From NCBI RefSeq assembly GCF_041596335.1, contig NZ_JBFHIT010000008.1:1-64000 (forward strand): 64,000 nucleotides of DNA, read 5' to 3'. A program made the translations under genes and the position numbers. The notes beneath the pieces were generated by a model. The model searched no databases. It had not been told where the DNA came from and saw only the letters and a list, made by a program, of their open reading frames with translations. Source of the DNA: Mangrovibacterium sp041596335. GTDB lineage: Bacteria; Bacteroidota; Bacteroidia; Bacteroidales; Prolixibacteraceae. Numbering within the stretch: position 1 is the first letter of the stretch; every line of letters starts with the position of its first letter. Below are positions 7,736 to 16,479 of the stretch, one piece after another.

Positions 7736-10700
7736 ATGAAGATTATTCGTAAAAATTTAAACGTCCTGCTAATGGCTTTGGGGCTCTTGCTGAGCAATGT
7801 TGCCTGGTCCCAGGTTGTTAGTATTTCCGGAAAGGTTACCGACGCAGAAGGCGGCGAACCACTCCCCGGAGTTACTGTTCTGGTAAAAGGAACGACTGTT
7901 GGAACGATTACCAACTTTGATGGTGAATATGTCCTGAGTGTTGAAAAAGGGGTAACCGTTCAATATTCATACATTGGCTATAAAACCAGCGAATTCGTTG
8001 TTGCAGAAGAAACGACTATTAATGTTTCGCTCTCGACAGATACCGAAAGCCTCGAAGAAGTTGTTGTAGTCGGTTACGGTACGACCAAAAAGAAAGATCT
8101 AACCGGATCGATCGAAACCGTATCGGCTGACGATTTTAACAAAGGAGCCATCAGTTCTCCACAGCAATTGCTCAACGGTAAAGTTGCGGGTGTGCAAATT
8201 ACTGACGGCGGCGGTGCTCCGGGGTCTAAATCGACAATTAAAATCCGCGGTGGTTCTTCGCTGTCTGCATCAAACGACCCGCTTATTATTGTTGACGGCG
8301 TTCCAATCGACAACAAGGATGTTTCGGGGATGAGAAACCCGCTGAACGTAGTCAACCCTAACGACATTGAAACCTTCACCGTATTGAAAGATGCGTCGGC
8401 AACTGCCATTTACGGTAGTCGCGCTTCGAATGGGGTAGTTATTATCACCACCAAAAAAGGAAGCACAGCCGGACTGCATGTTGATTACTCGGGCAACGTA
8501 TCGGTTGCAACATCAACAAAAACCGTCGACGTGCTGAATGCGGATGAGTACCGCGAAGTGCTGGCTGAGAAGTATCCGGCAAACACGAATTTGCTCGGCG
8601 ATGCCAGCACCGATTGGCAAGATGAAATTTATCGCACGGCCTTAAGCACCGACCACAACGTTGCCGTTTCGGGAACTGTGACCGACAACCTGCCTTATCG
8701 CGCGTCGATTGGTTATAACAATTCCAACGGGATTCTGGACGAATCGAACATGACCCGTTACACCGGATCATTAAACCTGAATCCAACGTTCCTTGACAAT
8801 CACCTTCGCGTGAATGTGGCCGCTAAAGGAATGTATATCAAAAATAATTTCTCGAATGAAGGCGCTATTGGAAGTGCCATTTCAATCGACCCGACACAAC
8901 CGATTTATGCCGAAGGTTACGATGATTTTGGCGGTTATTTTGCCTGGAAAAACGCTTCGGGAAATCCAAATCCCAATGCTCCGGATAACGCTCGCGCCGT
9001 TATTGACCAGCGCATGGACAAATCGATTGTAAAACGTTTTGTTGGTAACGTTCAGTTCGACTACCGTTTCCACTTCCTGCCCGATTTGAGAGCCAATCTG
9101 AACCTTGGTATCGACAGCTCGAAAGGTGAAGACGACGGCGGTAAACAAACTTATGCCGGCGCTGCCTGGGATACTGAAGCATTTCTTCGCGGAGGCGCTT
9201 ACGAGAACTATTCGCAAACAAAAACCAACAAACTGCTGGACTTCTACTTGCAGTATTCAAAAGATTTAGACAACATCAGTTCGCGTATTGATGTAATGGC
9301 CGGTTATTCCTGGCAGCATTTCTACACGGAAGAAAACACGGCTTCGTGGTTCAATAATCCAGACAGCGAAGGCCTAACCGTTAGAGATCCGGCACAATTA
9401 ACTAAAAATGAAAACTACCTGGTTTCATTCTTCGGCCGTATGAACTACGTTTTGATGGAGAAATACTACCTGACCTTCACTTTGCGTGACGACGGTTCGT
9501 CCCGGTTCTCGAAAGATAACAGATGGGGTCTTTTCCCGTCTTTGGCCGTAGCATGGAGCATCAGCGAGGAAGACTTCCTGAAAGGTAACAAAACAGTTTC
9601 GAACCTGAAATTGAAACTCGGCTACGGGGTTACCGGTCAGCAAGATATTGGTTCGGATTACGGTTACTTCGGAACCTATAAATCTGGTCAGTCGACAGCT
9701 CAATATGTTTATTATAACAGCACGAGCGGCCAGTACGAGAAAGTACCAATTACCACCATTCGTCCGAACGGTTACGATGCCGACCTGAAATGGGAAGAAA
9801 CAACAACTTACAACCTGGGATTGGACTACGGTTTATTCAAAGGACGTGTTTCCGGTTCGTTGGATGTTTACCTGCGTAAAACCAAAGATTTGTTGAACAC
9901 CATTCCTGTTCCGGCAGGTGCCAACCTGACCAACGAACTGACCACAAACGTTGGTAGCCTCGAAAACAAGGGTATCGAATTCTCTGTTAACGCACTAGTT
10001 GTCGACAAAGAAGATTTCTCGTGGAATATTGGCGCCAATATCGCCTACAACAAAAATAAGATTACCAAGCTGACACAAGTTGACGACCCGGATTACCTGG
10101 GTGTACAACACGGCGACATATCCGGCGGTACCGGTAACAAAATCAAAATCCACACCGTCGGAAGACCAGCAGGTTCATTCTTTGTATACAAACAGATTTA
10201 CGACACCGACGGTAAACCAATTGAAGGCTTATACGAAGATGTTAACAACGACGGACAATTCAACGAAAGCGACCTTTATGTAGCCGGTAACGCAGCTCCT
10301 AAAGTAATGCTGGGCCTAAATACGCAGCTAAACTATAAAAACTGGGATCTAACCCTGTCGGGACGCGCTAATCTGGGCATGAAGGTATACAACAACATCG
10401 CCTCGAATACCGGCTTCTACAGCCGCTTACAGGTGAACGGCGAATACCTGAACAACATCAACAAAGATGTATTCAACACCGGTTTCACCAATGCTCAATA
10501 TTTCTCTGACTATTACGTGCAGGATGCCTCATTCTTCAGAATGGATAACATCACACTTGGCTATAAATTGAATTCACTGATTGGTAAGAAAACAAACATG
10601 CGAATTTATACCAGCGTGAATAACGTATTTGTCATCACGGATTATGACGGTATCGATCCGGAGATTGAAGGTGGTATCGACAATAATATTTATCCTCGTC

Positions 10701-10738
10701 CACGCACTTACATGCTTGGCGTAAACCTGTCATTCTAA
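7736..10738 (+). CDS. susC: SusC-like TonB-dependent outer-membrane transporter
   Basis: A 1000-residue outer-membrane protein. A signal peptide ends near NVAWSQ. Residues about 27-110 are the carboxypeptidase-regulatory-like domain found in SusC proteins (ISGKVTDAEGGEPLPGVTV). It is followed by the TonB-box region (EEVVVVGYGTTKKKDLTGSI), a plug domain with the SusC motif VDGVPID and YGSRASNGVVIITTKKG, and a long beta-barrel ending in an aromatic residue (LGVNLSF). It imports malto-oligosaccharides into the periplasm using TonB energy, with SusD as lid. The neighbours susD and susE follow at 11 and 32 bases. Family assignment is certain; the starch substrate comes from context. Confidence 0.96.
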   Translation: MKIIRKNLNVLLMALGLLLSNVAWSQVVSISGKVTDAEGGEPLPGVTVLVKGTTVGTITNFDGEYVLSVEKGVTVQYSYIGYKTSEFVVAEETTINVSLSTDTESLEEVVVVGYGTTKKKDLTGSIETVSADDFNKGAISSPQQLLNGKVAGVQITDGGGAPGSKSTIKIRGGSSLSASNDPLIIVDGVPIDNKDVSGMRNPLNVVNPNDIETFTVLKDASATAIYGSRASNGVVIITTKKGSTAGLHVDYSGNVSVATSTKTVDVLNADEYREVLAEKYPANTNLLGDASTDWQDEIYRTALSTDHNVAVSGTVTDNLPYRASIGYNNSNGILDESNMTRYTGSLNLNPTFLDNHLRVNVAAKGMYIKNNFSNEGAIGSAISIDPTQPIYAEGYDDFGGYFAWKNASGNPNPNAPDNARAVIDQRMDKSIVKRFVGNVQFDYRFHFLPDLRANLNLGIDSSKGEDDGGKQTYAGAAWDTEAFLRGGAYENYSQTKTNKLLDFYLQYSKDLDNISSRIDVMAGYSWQHFYTEENTASWFNNPDSEGLTVRDPAQLTKNENYLVSFFGRMNYVLMEKYYLTFTLRDDGSSRFSKDNRWGLFPSLAVAWSISEEDFLKGNKTVSNLKLKLGYGVTGQQDIGSDYGYFGTYKSGQSTAQYVYYNSTSGQYEKVPITTIRPNGYDADLKWEETTTYNLGLDYGLFKGRVSGSLDVYLRKTKDLLNTIPVPAGANLTNELTTNVGSLENKGIEFSVNALVVDKEDFSWNIGANIAYNKNKITKLTQVDDPDYLGVQHGDISGGTGNKIKIHTVGRPAGSFFVYKQIYDTDGKPIEGLYEDVNNDGQFNESDLYVAGNAAPKVMLGLNTQLNYKNWDLTLSGRANLGMKVYNNIASNTGFYSRLQVNGEYLNNINKDVFNTGFTNAQYFSDYYVQDASFFRMDNITLGYKLNSLIGKKTNMRIYTSVNNVFVITDYDGIDPEIEGGIDNNIYPRPRTYMLGVNLSF

Positions 10739-10749
10739 TTAAAACGATC

Positions 10750-12381
10750 ATGAAAAGAAATTTAATCTATAATATATTTTTAGCACTGTTTCTGGCTATT
10801 TCGCTTGGAAGCTGTGTGAACGACCTGGATGTCGAGCCGATTGACCCCAGCCTGGACACGGCAGACAAAGTCTACACTTCTCAGGAGGCCTTCTACCAGG
10901 TTTTATCGAAAATTTATGCTGGTTTTGCCGTGTCAGGTCAGGAAGGCCCTTCCGGCGACGGCGACCTTGGCGGGTTTGACGAAGGACACAGCCAGTACTG
11001 GAGAGCTTATTTTGTATGCCAGGAACTTCCAACCGACGAAGTCGTGAACGGATGGGCCGATGGCGACCTGCCACAGGTGAGCCAGATTACCTGGGGCGCC
11101 AACAACGGTTTTATCCGGCAGTTCTACTACCGAGCCCTATACCAGGTATCGCTGGCAAACGAATTTATTCGCCAGGCGAACACTTACGGCACAGCCGAGT
11201 ACACTGAGTTACCGCAATATATTGCTGAAGCCCGGTTCCTGAGAGCCTTGTCGTACTGGCACGCTATGGATCTTTTTGGAAACCGCATTCCCTTTGTGAC
11301 AGAAGACGACCCTGTCGGTTCGTATCTTCCAATGCCTGCCGGAGAAGAGGCCCGCGGCCCAGAAATGTTCAACTATATCGAATCGGAATTGCTGGCCATT
11401 GTCGGCGACGCTGAAAATGACGGACAGGAACTGCTGGATGCCAAACAAGCTATGGTGGGACAAGCCGACAAAGGTGCTGCCTGGATGATATTGGCCAAAC
11501 TGTACTTGAACCATGCCGTTTACCTGGGAACCGAAAACGATGAATACTACCAAAAAGCCCAAACTTATTTGGATAAAATCGTCAATGCCGGATACCGGCT
11601 CATGGGTTCTGCCGATGTGACAACCGGTGACGTTTACTCGCCCTACGAGTACCTTTTCCTGGCTGACAACTACAAGTGTAACGACGAAATCATCTATTCG
11701 ATCAACTACGACGGATTGTTATCGAAAACCTACGGAGGAACAACTTACATCATTAACGCCTCGATTGGTGGCGACAAAATGATTCCGAAAGATTACGGTA
11801 CATCCGACAACTGGGGTGGAAACAGAACAACCAAAGCCTTGGTTAATAAATTTGCAGCTGACGACGGCAGAGCATTGTGGTTCACAGACGGACAAAGCCT
11901 GGAAATCGAAGATCAAACCCAGTTCTCGCAAGGCTATGCGGTTACAAAATTCAAGAACAGAACACGCTCGGGAGGTTATGGAGCCAACGAAGGCAACAGT
12001 GCTTTTGTTGACGTAAACGTGCCGGTATTCCGGTTGGCTGATGCGTACCTTATGGAAGCTGAAGTTGATTTACGCCTGAATGGTTCTGTTTCGGCAACCA
12101 GCCGCAGTTACTTGCAGTTAATTGCCGACCGCGCCGGAACAACACTTCCTTCAAGCATCGACCTGGATTGGGTTTTAGACGAACGGGCACGCGAACTTTA
12201 CTGGGAATGTCACCGCAGAACCGACCTGGTTCGCTTTGGCAAATTTACCACTGACTACAACTGGCCACTGAAAGGAAACAGCCTGGAAGGAAAAGATGTA
12301 GACAGCAAATACAACCTGATGCCGATTCCGTTTACCGACATCACTGCCAACCCGAATTTGGTTCAAAACCCAAATTATTAA
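10750..12381 (+). CDS. susD: SusD-like starch-binding surface lipoprotein
   Basis: A 543-residue RagB/SusD-family protein. The N-terminus is a lipoprotein signal with Cys22 (AISLGSC). The N-terminal half contains the typical helical repeats (FYYRALYQVSLANEFIRQA, AEARFLRALSYWHAMDLFG) and the C-terminal domain has VFRLADAYLMEAEV and DWVLDERARELYWECHRRTDLVRFG, a strong SusD signature. It would cap the SusC barrel and bind maltodextrin at the cell surface. It lies 11 bases after susC, certainly in one transcript. Confidence 0.96.
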   Translation: MKRNLIYNIFLALFLAISLGSCVNDLDVEPIDPSLDTADKVYTSQEAFYQVLSKIYAGFAVSGQEGPSGDGDLGGFDEGHSQYWRAYFVCQELPTDEVVNGWADGDLPQVSQITWGANNGFIRQFYYRALYQVSLANEFIRQANTYGTAEYTELPQYIAEARFLRALSYWHAMDLFGNRIPFVTEDDPVGSYLPMPAGEEARGPEMFNYIESELLAIVGDAENDGQELLDAKQAMVGQADKGAAWMILAKLYLNHAVYLGTENDEYYQKAQTYLDKIVNAGYRLMGSADVTTGDVYSPYEYLFLADNYKCNDEIIYSINYDGLLSKTYGGTTYIINASIGGDKMIPKDYGTSDNWGGNRTTKALVNKFAADDGRALWFTDGQSLEIEDQTQFSQGYAVTKFKNRTRSGGYGANEGNSAFVDVNVPVFRLADAYLMEAEVDLRLNGSVSATSRSYLQLIADRAGTTLPSSIDLDWVLDERARELYWECHRRTDLVRFGKFTTDYNWPLKGNSLEGKDVDSKYNLMPIPFTDITANPNLVQNPNY

Positions 12382-12413
12382 CAAACTGATTTCATGAATT
12401 AAATTGATTAACA

Positions 12414-13466
12414 ATGAAACACTTTAAAAATATATTCCTGGCTCTGCTGGCGGCACTGTTTCTCTTCGCTTGTGAAGAAGATGAAAAGCTGATTTTCGAC
12501 ATTGATTCAGCAGAAGCTCCAGCACTGCAAACTCCCGCATCCGGCGCCCTGAACTTCACGAAGGACGACGCCACCAGCACCATCGCTTTTTCGTGGAGCG
12601 AAGCAAACATGGGCGTGAGTGTAGAGATCAACTACATTCTCCAATTCTCTACAGACAATTTCCAAACGGTAAGCGAGGACGTTGTTACAACTCAAAACAC
12701 AAGCTATGACGTGAAAGTAAGTACCATCAACAATGTGTTGCTGACAATGGACATTGCTCCCGGTACCGAAACCACCATACAAGGTCGCGTTGCGGCTAAA
12801 ATCAGCGACCACGTCGATCCGGTGTACTCTTCCGTTTCTGAATATACGGTTACACCTTATGAAACATTAATCGACTATCCGATGATTTACGTTCCGGGAG
12901 CCTACCAGGGCTGGAGTCCGGGTGCCGAAGACGGACGGCTGTATTCCTACGACTTCGATAATGTTTACGAAGGAATCATCCGTATTACAGGAGCCGACGG
13001 AAACTTTAAAATTACCCCGGAAGCCAACTGGACTAATACTTGGGGAGGATCGTTAACCGCAACATCTACTGGTTACACCGCAACCCTTGATCCAAGCGGA
13101 GGTAATTTTGAAGCCACAACCGAAACAGCCTACCAATTCACCGTTGATGTTGATGCCTTAACTCTTGTTATGGAGAAGACAGATGATTGGGGAATTATTG
13201 GAAGCGCCGTCTCACCATACGACTGGTCTGTAGATGTAAATCTGAATTACAACGGTCAACGCAAGGTTTGGGAAATTACCACTGACCTGAAAGCCGGAGA
13301 ATTAAAATTCAGGGCAAATAATGCCTGGAGCCTAAACTATGGTAGCGATGACGCAGATGGTAACCTCACCTCGGGAGGAACAAACATCTCAATTGCAGCC
13401 GACGGGACCTACCTGATCCGACTGGATCTTGAAAACATGACTTATTTGATTGAAAGTGCAGAATAA
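12414..13466 (+). CDS. susE: SusE/SusF-family starch-binding surface lipoprotein
   Basis: A 350-residue lipoprotein with Cys20 (LFLFAC) followed by EEDEK, an acidic run after the lipid Cys that suits surface export in Bacteroidota. The N-terminal part is an Ig-like SusE domain (APALQTPASGALNFTKDDA). Two starch-binding SusE/F-type modules follow: one around residues 155-245 (YVPGAYQGWSPG, ANWTNTWGG) and one around 255-350 (DWSVDVNLNYNGQRKVWEIT, FRANNAWSLNYG). The aromatic residues are the likely glycan contacts. It is third in the susCDE operon, and a hairpin follows its stop. Confidence 0.92.
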   Translation: MKHFKNIFLALLAALFLFACEEDEKLIFDIDSAEAPALQTPASGALNFTKDDATSTIAFSWSEANMGVSVEINYILQFSTDNFQTVSEDVVTTQNTSYDVKVSTINNVLLTMDIAPGTETTIQGRVAAKISDHVDPVYSSVSEYTVTPYETLIDYPMIYVPGAYQGWSPGAEDGRLYSYDFDNVYEGIIRITGADGNFKITPEANWTNTWGGSLTATSTGYTATLDPSGGNFEATTETAYQFTVDVDALTLVMEKTDDWGIIGSAVSPYDWSVDVNLNYNGQRKVWEITTDLKAGELKFRANNAWSLNYGSDDADGNLTSGGTNISIAADGTYLIRLDLENMTYLIESAE

Positions 13467-13491
13467 GCATATGAACTAAATTTTCAATAAA

Positions 13492-13521
13492 AATAGAGGT
13501 GTGCTACGGCATGCCTCTATT
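13492..13521 (+). terminator. Stem-loop after susE with UACG tetraloop
   Basis: A 13-bp stem (13492-13504 with 13509-13521, two G-U pairs) closes a four-base TACG loop, an unusually stable UNCG-type tetraloop. There is no long T-run after it, so it may be a partial terminator or a 3'-end stabiliser that lowers expression of the amylase and susB relative to susCDE. Confidence 0.6.
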
Positions 13522-13702
13522 CGAAAATTTCACCTAACCAGGCAAGCCGTTGACAAGCTCAAATGCATGAAACGAGCTATGGCCCAAAATATTCCCAGAC
13601 GAACAAAGGAATGTTATTGGGGAACTCCACCCGTTTTTGCGACTTAAAACAATCTGCTGCAGAATACAAGAATTAGACAATCTTATATGAATCCATAAAT
13701 TG

Positions 13703-16456
13703 ATGAAATACATCTTTACTTTCGTTATCTCTCTTTTCTTCCTGGCTGGAAGTATTTTTGCGCAAATCACAACAACTCCGGCATTTCCAACGGAAGACCG
13801 GGCTGTAACCATTACCTTCGACGCCAGCCAGGGAACCGGCGGACTAGCCAACTACACGGGAGACGTTTATGCCCACACCGGTGTCATTACCGATCAAAGT
13901 ACTTCGGGTTCCGATTGGAAATATGTCATTGCCGACTGGAATGTCAACATTGACAAAGCTAAAATGACCCGAATCTCGACTAACATCTACCAGTTGGAAA
14001 TTACACCCGATATCCGGTCATTTTACGGAGTTCCCGACGGTGAGCAAATCGAACAAATGGCCTTCGTGTTTCGAAATGCCGACGGAACCAAAGCAGGCAA
14101 AGCCACAGGCGGACAAAATATATATGCTGATGTGTACAAAGCGGCTTTGGTCGTATCGCTCACCTCCCCTTCCGGCGAACTATTTCACCAAAATGAAAGC
14201 ATTACGGTTTCCGCAGTCAGCTCTGCAGATGCTAACCTGAGCCTCAAACTGGATGAAACGCTGCTCATCTCCACTACCGGAAGCAGTATTTCGACCACAA
14301 CAAGCGTATCCGAAACCGGCTGGAAATGGCTAATCGCATCTGCCACATCCAATGGTGCAACAGCTTACGATTCAGTTCATGTTTTTATCAGTCCTTCGGC
14401 AACCGAAGCCACCATGCCCGACGGGTACAAACAAGGAATCAACTACATTAGCGATACCGAGGTTGGACTAGTCCTTTTAGCGCCCAACAAAACCGACATC
14501 TACGTTTTGGGCGATTTCAACGACTGGACGCCTTCGACTGACTACCAGATGAAAAAAGATGGCGAATACTTTTGGATCACCCTTTCAAATTTAACGCCTC
14601 AACAAGAATATATTTTCCAATATTGGATTGACGGAGACATCCGTATTGGCGATCCCTATTGCGACAAAATCAGCGATCCCTACGACGACAGCTACATCAC
14701 AAATGAGGTCTACCCAAATTCAATTGCCTACCCTACCGATAAAACCACAGACAGAGCATCCGTCCTTCAACCCGGACAAACAGCTTACCAGTGGCAAACC
14801 AGCACATGGACACTACCGGCGAAGGAAAAACTAAATATCTATGAGTTGCTGATTCGGGATTTCACCGAAGAAGGTACTTATCAGGCAGTGATCGACAAAC
14901 TGGACTATTTGGCTCGACTTGGGGTAAACGCCATCGAATTTATGCCTTTCAGCGAGTTTGAAGGAAACAGTAGCTGGGGATACAACCCGAACTACTATTT
15001 CGCACCGGACAAAGCCTACGGAACCAAAGACGATTTAAAAGAACTGATCGACTCCATCCACAATCGAGGCATGATCGTGATTCAGGATATGGTGTTGAAT
15101 CACGCCTACAATAGTTGTCCGTTGGTGAAAATGTACTGGGACGACACCAACAACCAGCCGGCTGCTGACAATCCATGGTTTAACCAAACTTCGCCCAACA
15201 CGGCCTATAGTTGGGGTTCCGACTTCAACCACGAAAGCGACTACACGAAAGCTTTTATGGATAGCGTAACCAGCTACTGGATGAGTGAATACAAAGTCGA
15301 CGGTTTCCGATTCGACTTTACCAAAGGATTTACCAACACTGCCGGCGATGGCGGAGCCTATGATGCGTCGCGAATAGCAATTTTAAAACGCATGGCCGAC
15401 CACATTTGGTCGGTGAAACCGGAGGCATTTGTCATTCTTGAGCATTTTGCAGCGAACAACGAGGAACAGGAACTAACCAACTACGACAAAGGTATGTTGG
15501 TTTGGGGAAATGCCAATTACAATTTCAACGAGGCGACCATGGGGTGGAATGACACTTCTGATTTTTCGTGGGCATCATACCAAGCCCGAAGTTTTGCCCA
15601 GCCTGGATTAGTAGCATACATGGAAAGTCATGACGAGGAACGCTTGATGTTTAAAAATCTGGCTTACGGAAATGCATCGGGCACTTACGATATCCAGACA
15701 CTTTCAACAGCATTGGAACGCAACGAACTGGGAGCCGCCTTCTTTTTCTGCCTCGCAGGACCAAAAATGATCTGGCAATTTGGCGAGTTAGGATATGACT
15801 ATTCCATTGACGAAAATGATCGCGTTGGAGAAAAACCGGTTCGATGGGATTACCTTGACGACGCAGACCGGCTGAAACTTTTTGATGTGTATTCGGCCAT
15901 GCTTCGTTTGCGCGATCAGTATCCGGTATTCACATCGGGTACCGAAACCCGAAATTTATCCGGAGCCACTAAGTCTGTTCAATTAGCCAAAGACGATCAT
16001 CGCATTACACTGATCGGAAATTTTGATGTCACGGCTCAAACAATCAGTGCACCCTTTCAACACACCGGAACCTGGTATGAATTTTTCACCGGGCAAAGTT
16101 TTGAAGTAACTTCAACAACGCAGTCAATAAGTTTGCAACCTGGCGAATACCGTCTGTATTCCGATGTTCAGCTTGCAGCGTTCGACGATTTAGCAACCGA
16201 TGTTGTTGATCCGGTGGTAAAAACCTCAACCATTTCGGTCTACCCTAATCCAACTGCTAACCAACTTTACATTGAATGCCCCTACACGATCTCGTTTTTA
16301 CAAATTTGCAGTCTCGATGGAAAAATTGTAAGACAGGTTAGCCCGAATCAACAAAATGCTGAGCTTTCGGTTGAAGACTTACAAGAAGGTTTGTACCTCA
16401 TTCAACTAAAAACAAATCAGGAAAACTACACGGTAAAATTCATCAAATCAAAATAA
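13703..16456 (+). CDS. Multidomain GH13 alpha-amylase with T9SS sorting domain
   Basis: A 917-residue secreted amylase from the ATG at 13703 (the frame one codon earlier begins with TTG). A signal peptide (ends SIFAQ) is followed by a putative starch-binding module (about 25-145), an Ig-like domain (about 147-232), a CBM48-like module (about 250-340, YVLGDFNDWTP) and the GH13 barrel from about 375. Catalytic residues are visible: Asp538 in GFRFDF, Glu580 in VILEHFA and Asp644 in MESHDEER, plus DMVLNH at 462-467. Residues about 842-917 form a T9SS type A C-terminal domain (ISVYPNPTANQLYIE). It would degrade starch at the surface or outside the cell and feed the SusCD importer. Confidence 0.93.
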   Translation: MKYIFTFVISLFFLAGSIFAQITTTPAFPTEDRAVTITFDASQGTGGLANYTGDVYAHTGVITDQSTSGSDWKYVIADWNVNIDKAKMTRISTNIYQLEITPDIRSFYGVPDGEQIEQMAFVFRNADGTKAGKATGGQNIYADVYKAALVVSLTSPSGELFHQNESITVSAVSSADANLSLKLDETLLISTTGSSISTTTSVSETGWKWLIASATSNGATAYDSVHVFISPSATEATMPDGYKQGINYISDTEVGLVLLAPNKTDIYVLGDFNDWTPSTDYQMKKDGEYFWITLSNLTPQQEYIFQYWIDGDIRIGDPYCDKISDPYDDSYITNEVYPNSIAYPTDKTTDRASVLQPGQTAYQWQTSTWTLPAKEKLNIYELLIRDFTEEGTYQAVIDKLDYLARLGVNAIEFMPFSEFEGNSSWGYNPNYYFAPDKAYGTKDDLKELIDSIHNRGMIVIQDMVLNHAYNSCPLVKMYWDDTNNQPAADNPWFNQTSPNTAYSWGSDFNHESDYTKAFMDSVTSYWMSEYKVDGFRFDFTKGFTNTAGDGGAYDASRIAILKRMADHIWSVKPEAFVILEHFAANNEEQELTNYDKGMLVWGNANYNFNEATMGWNDTSDFSWASYQARSFAQPGLVAYMESHDEERLMFKNLAYGNASGTYDIQTLSTALERNELGAAFFFCLAGPKMIWQFGELGYDYSIDENDRVGEKPVRWDYLDDADRLKLFDVYSAMLRLRDQYPVFTSGTETRNLSGATKSVQLAKDDHRITLIGNFDVTAQTISAPFQHTGTWYEFFTGQSFEVTSTTQSISLQPGEYRLYSDVQLAAFDDLATDVVDPVVKTSTISVYPNPTANQLYIECPYTISFLQICSLDGKIVRQVSPNQQNAELSVEDLQEGLYLIQLKTNQENYTVKFIKSK

Positions 16457-16479
16457 GAACCACTTAACAATTTAACAAA

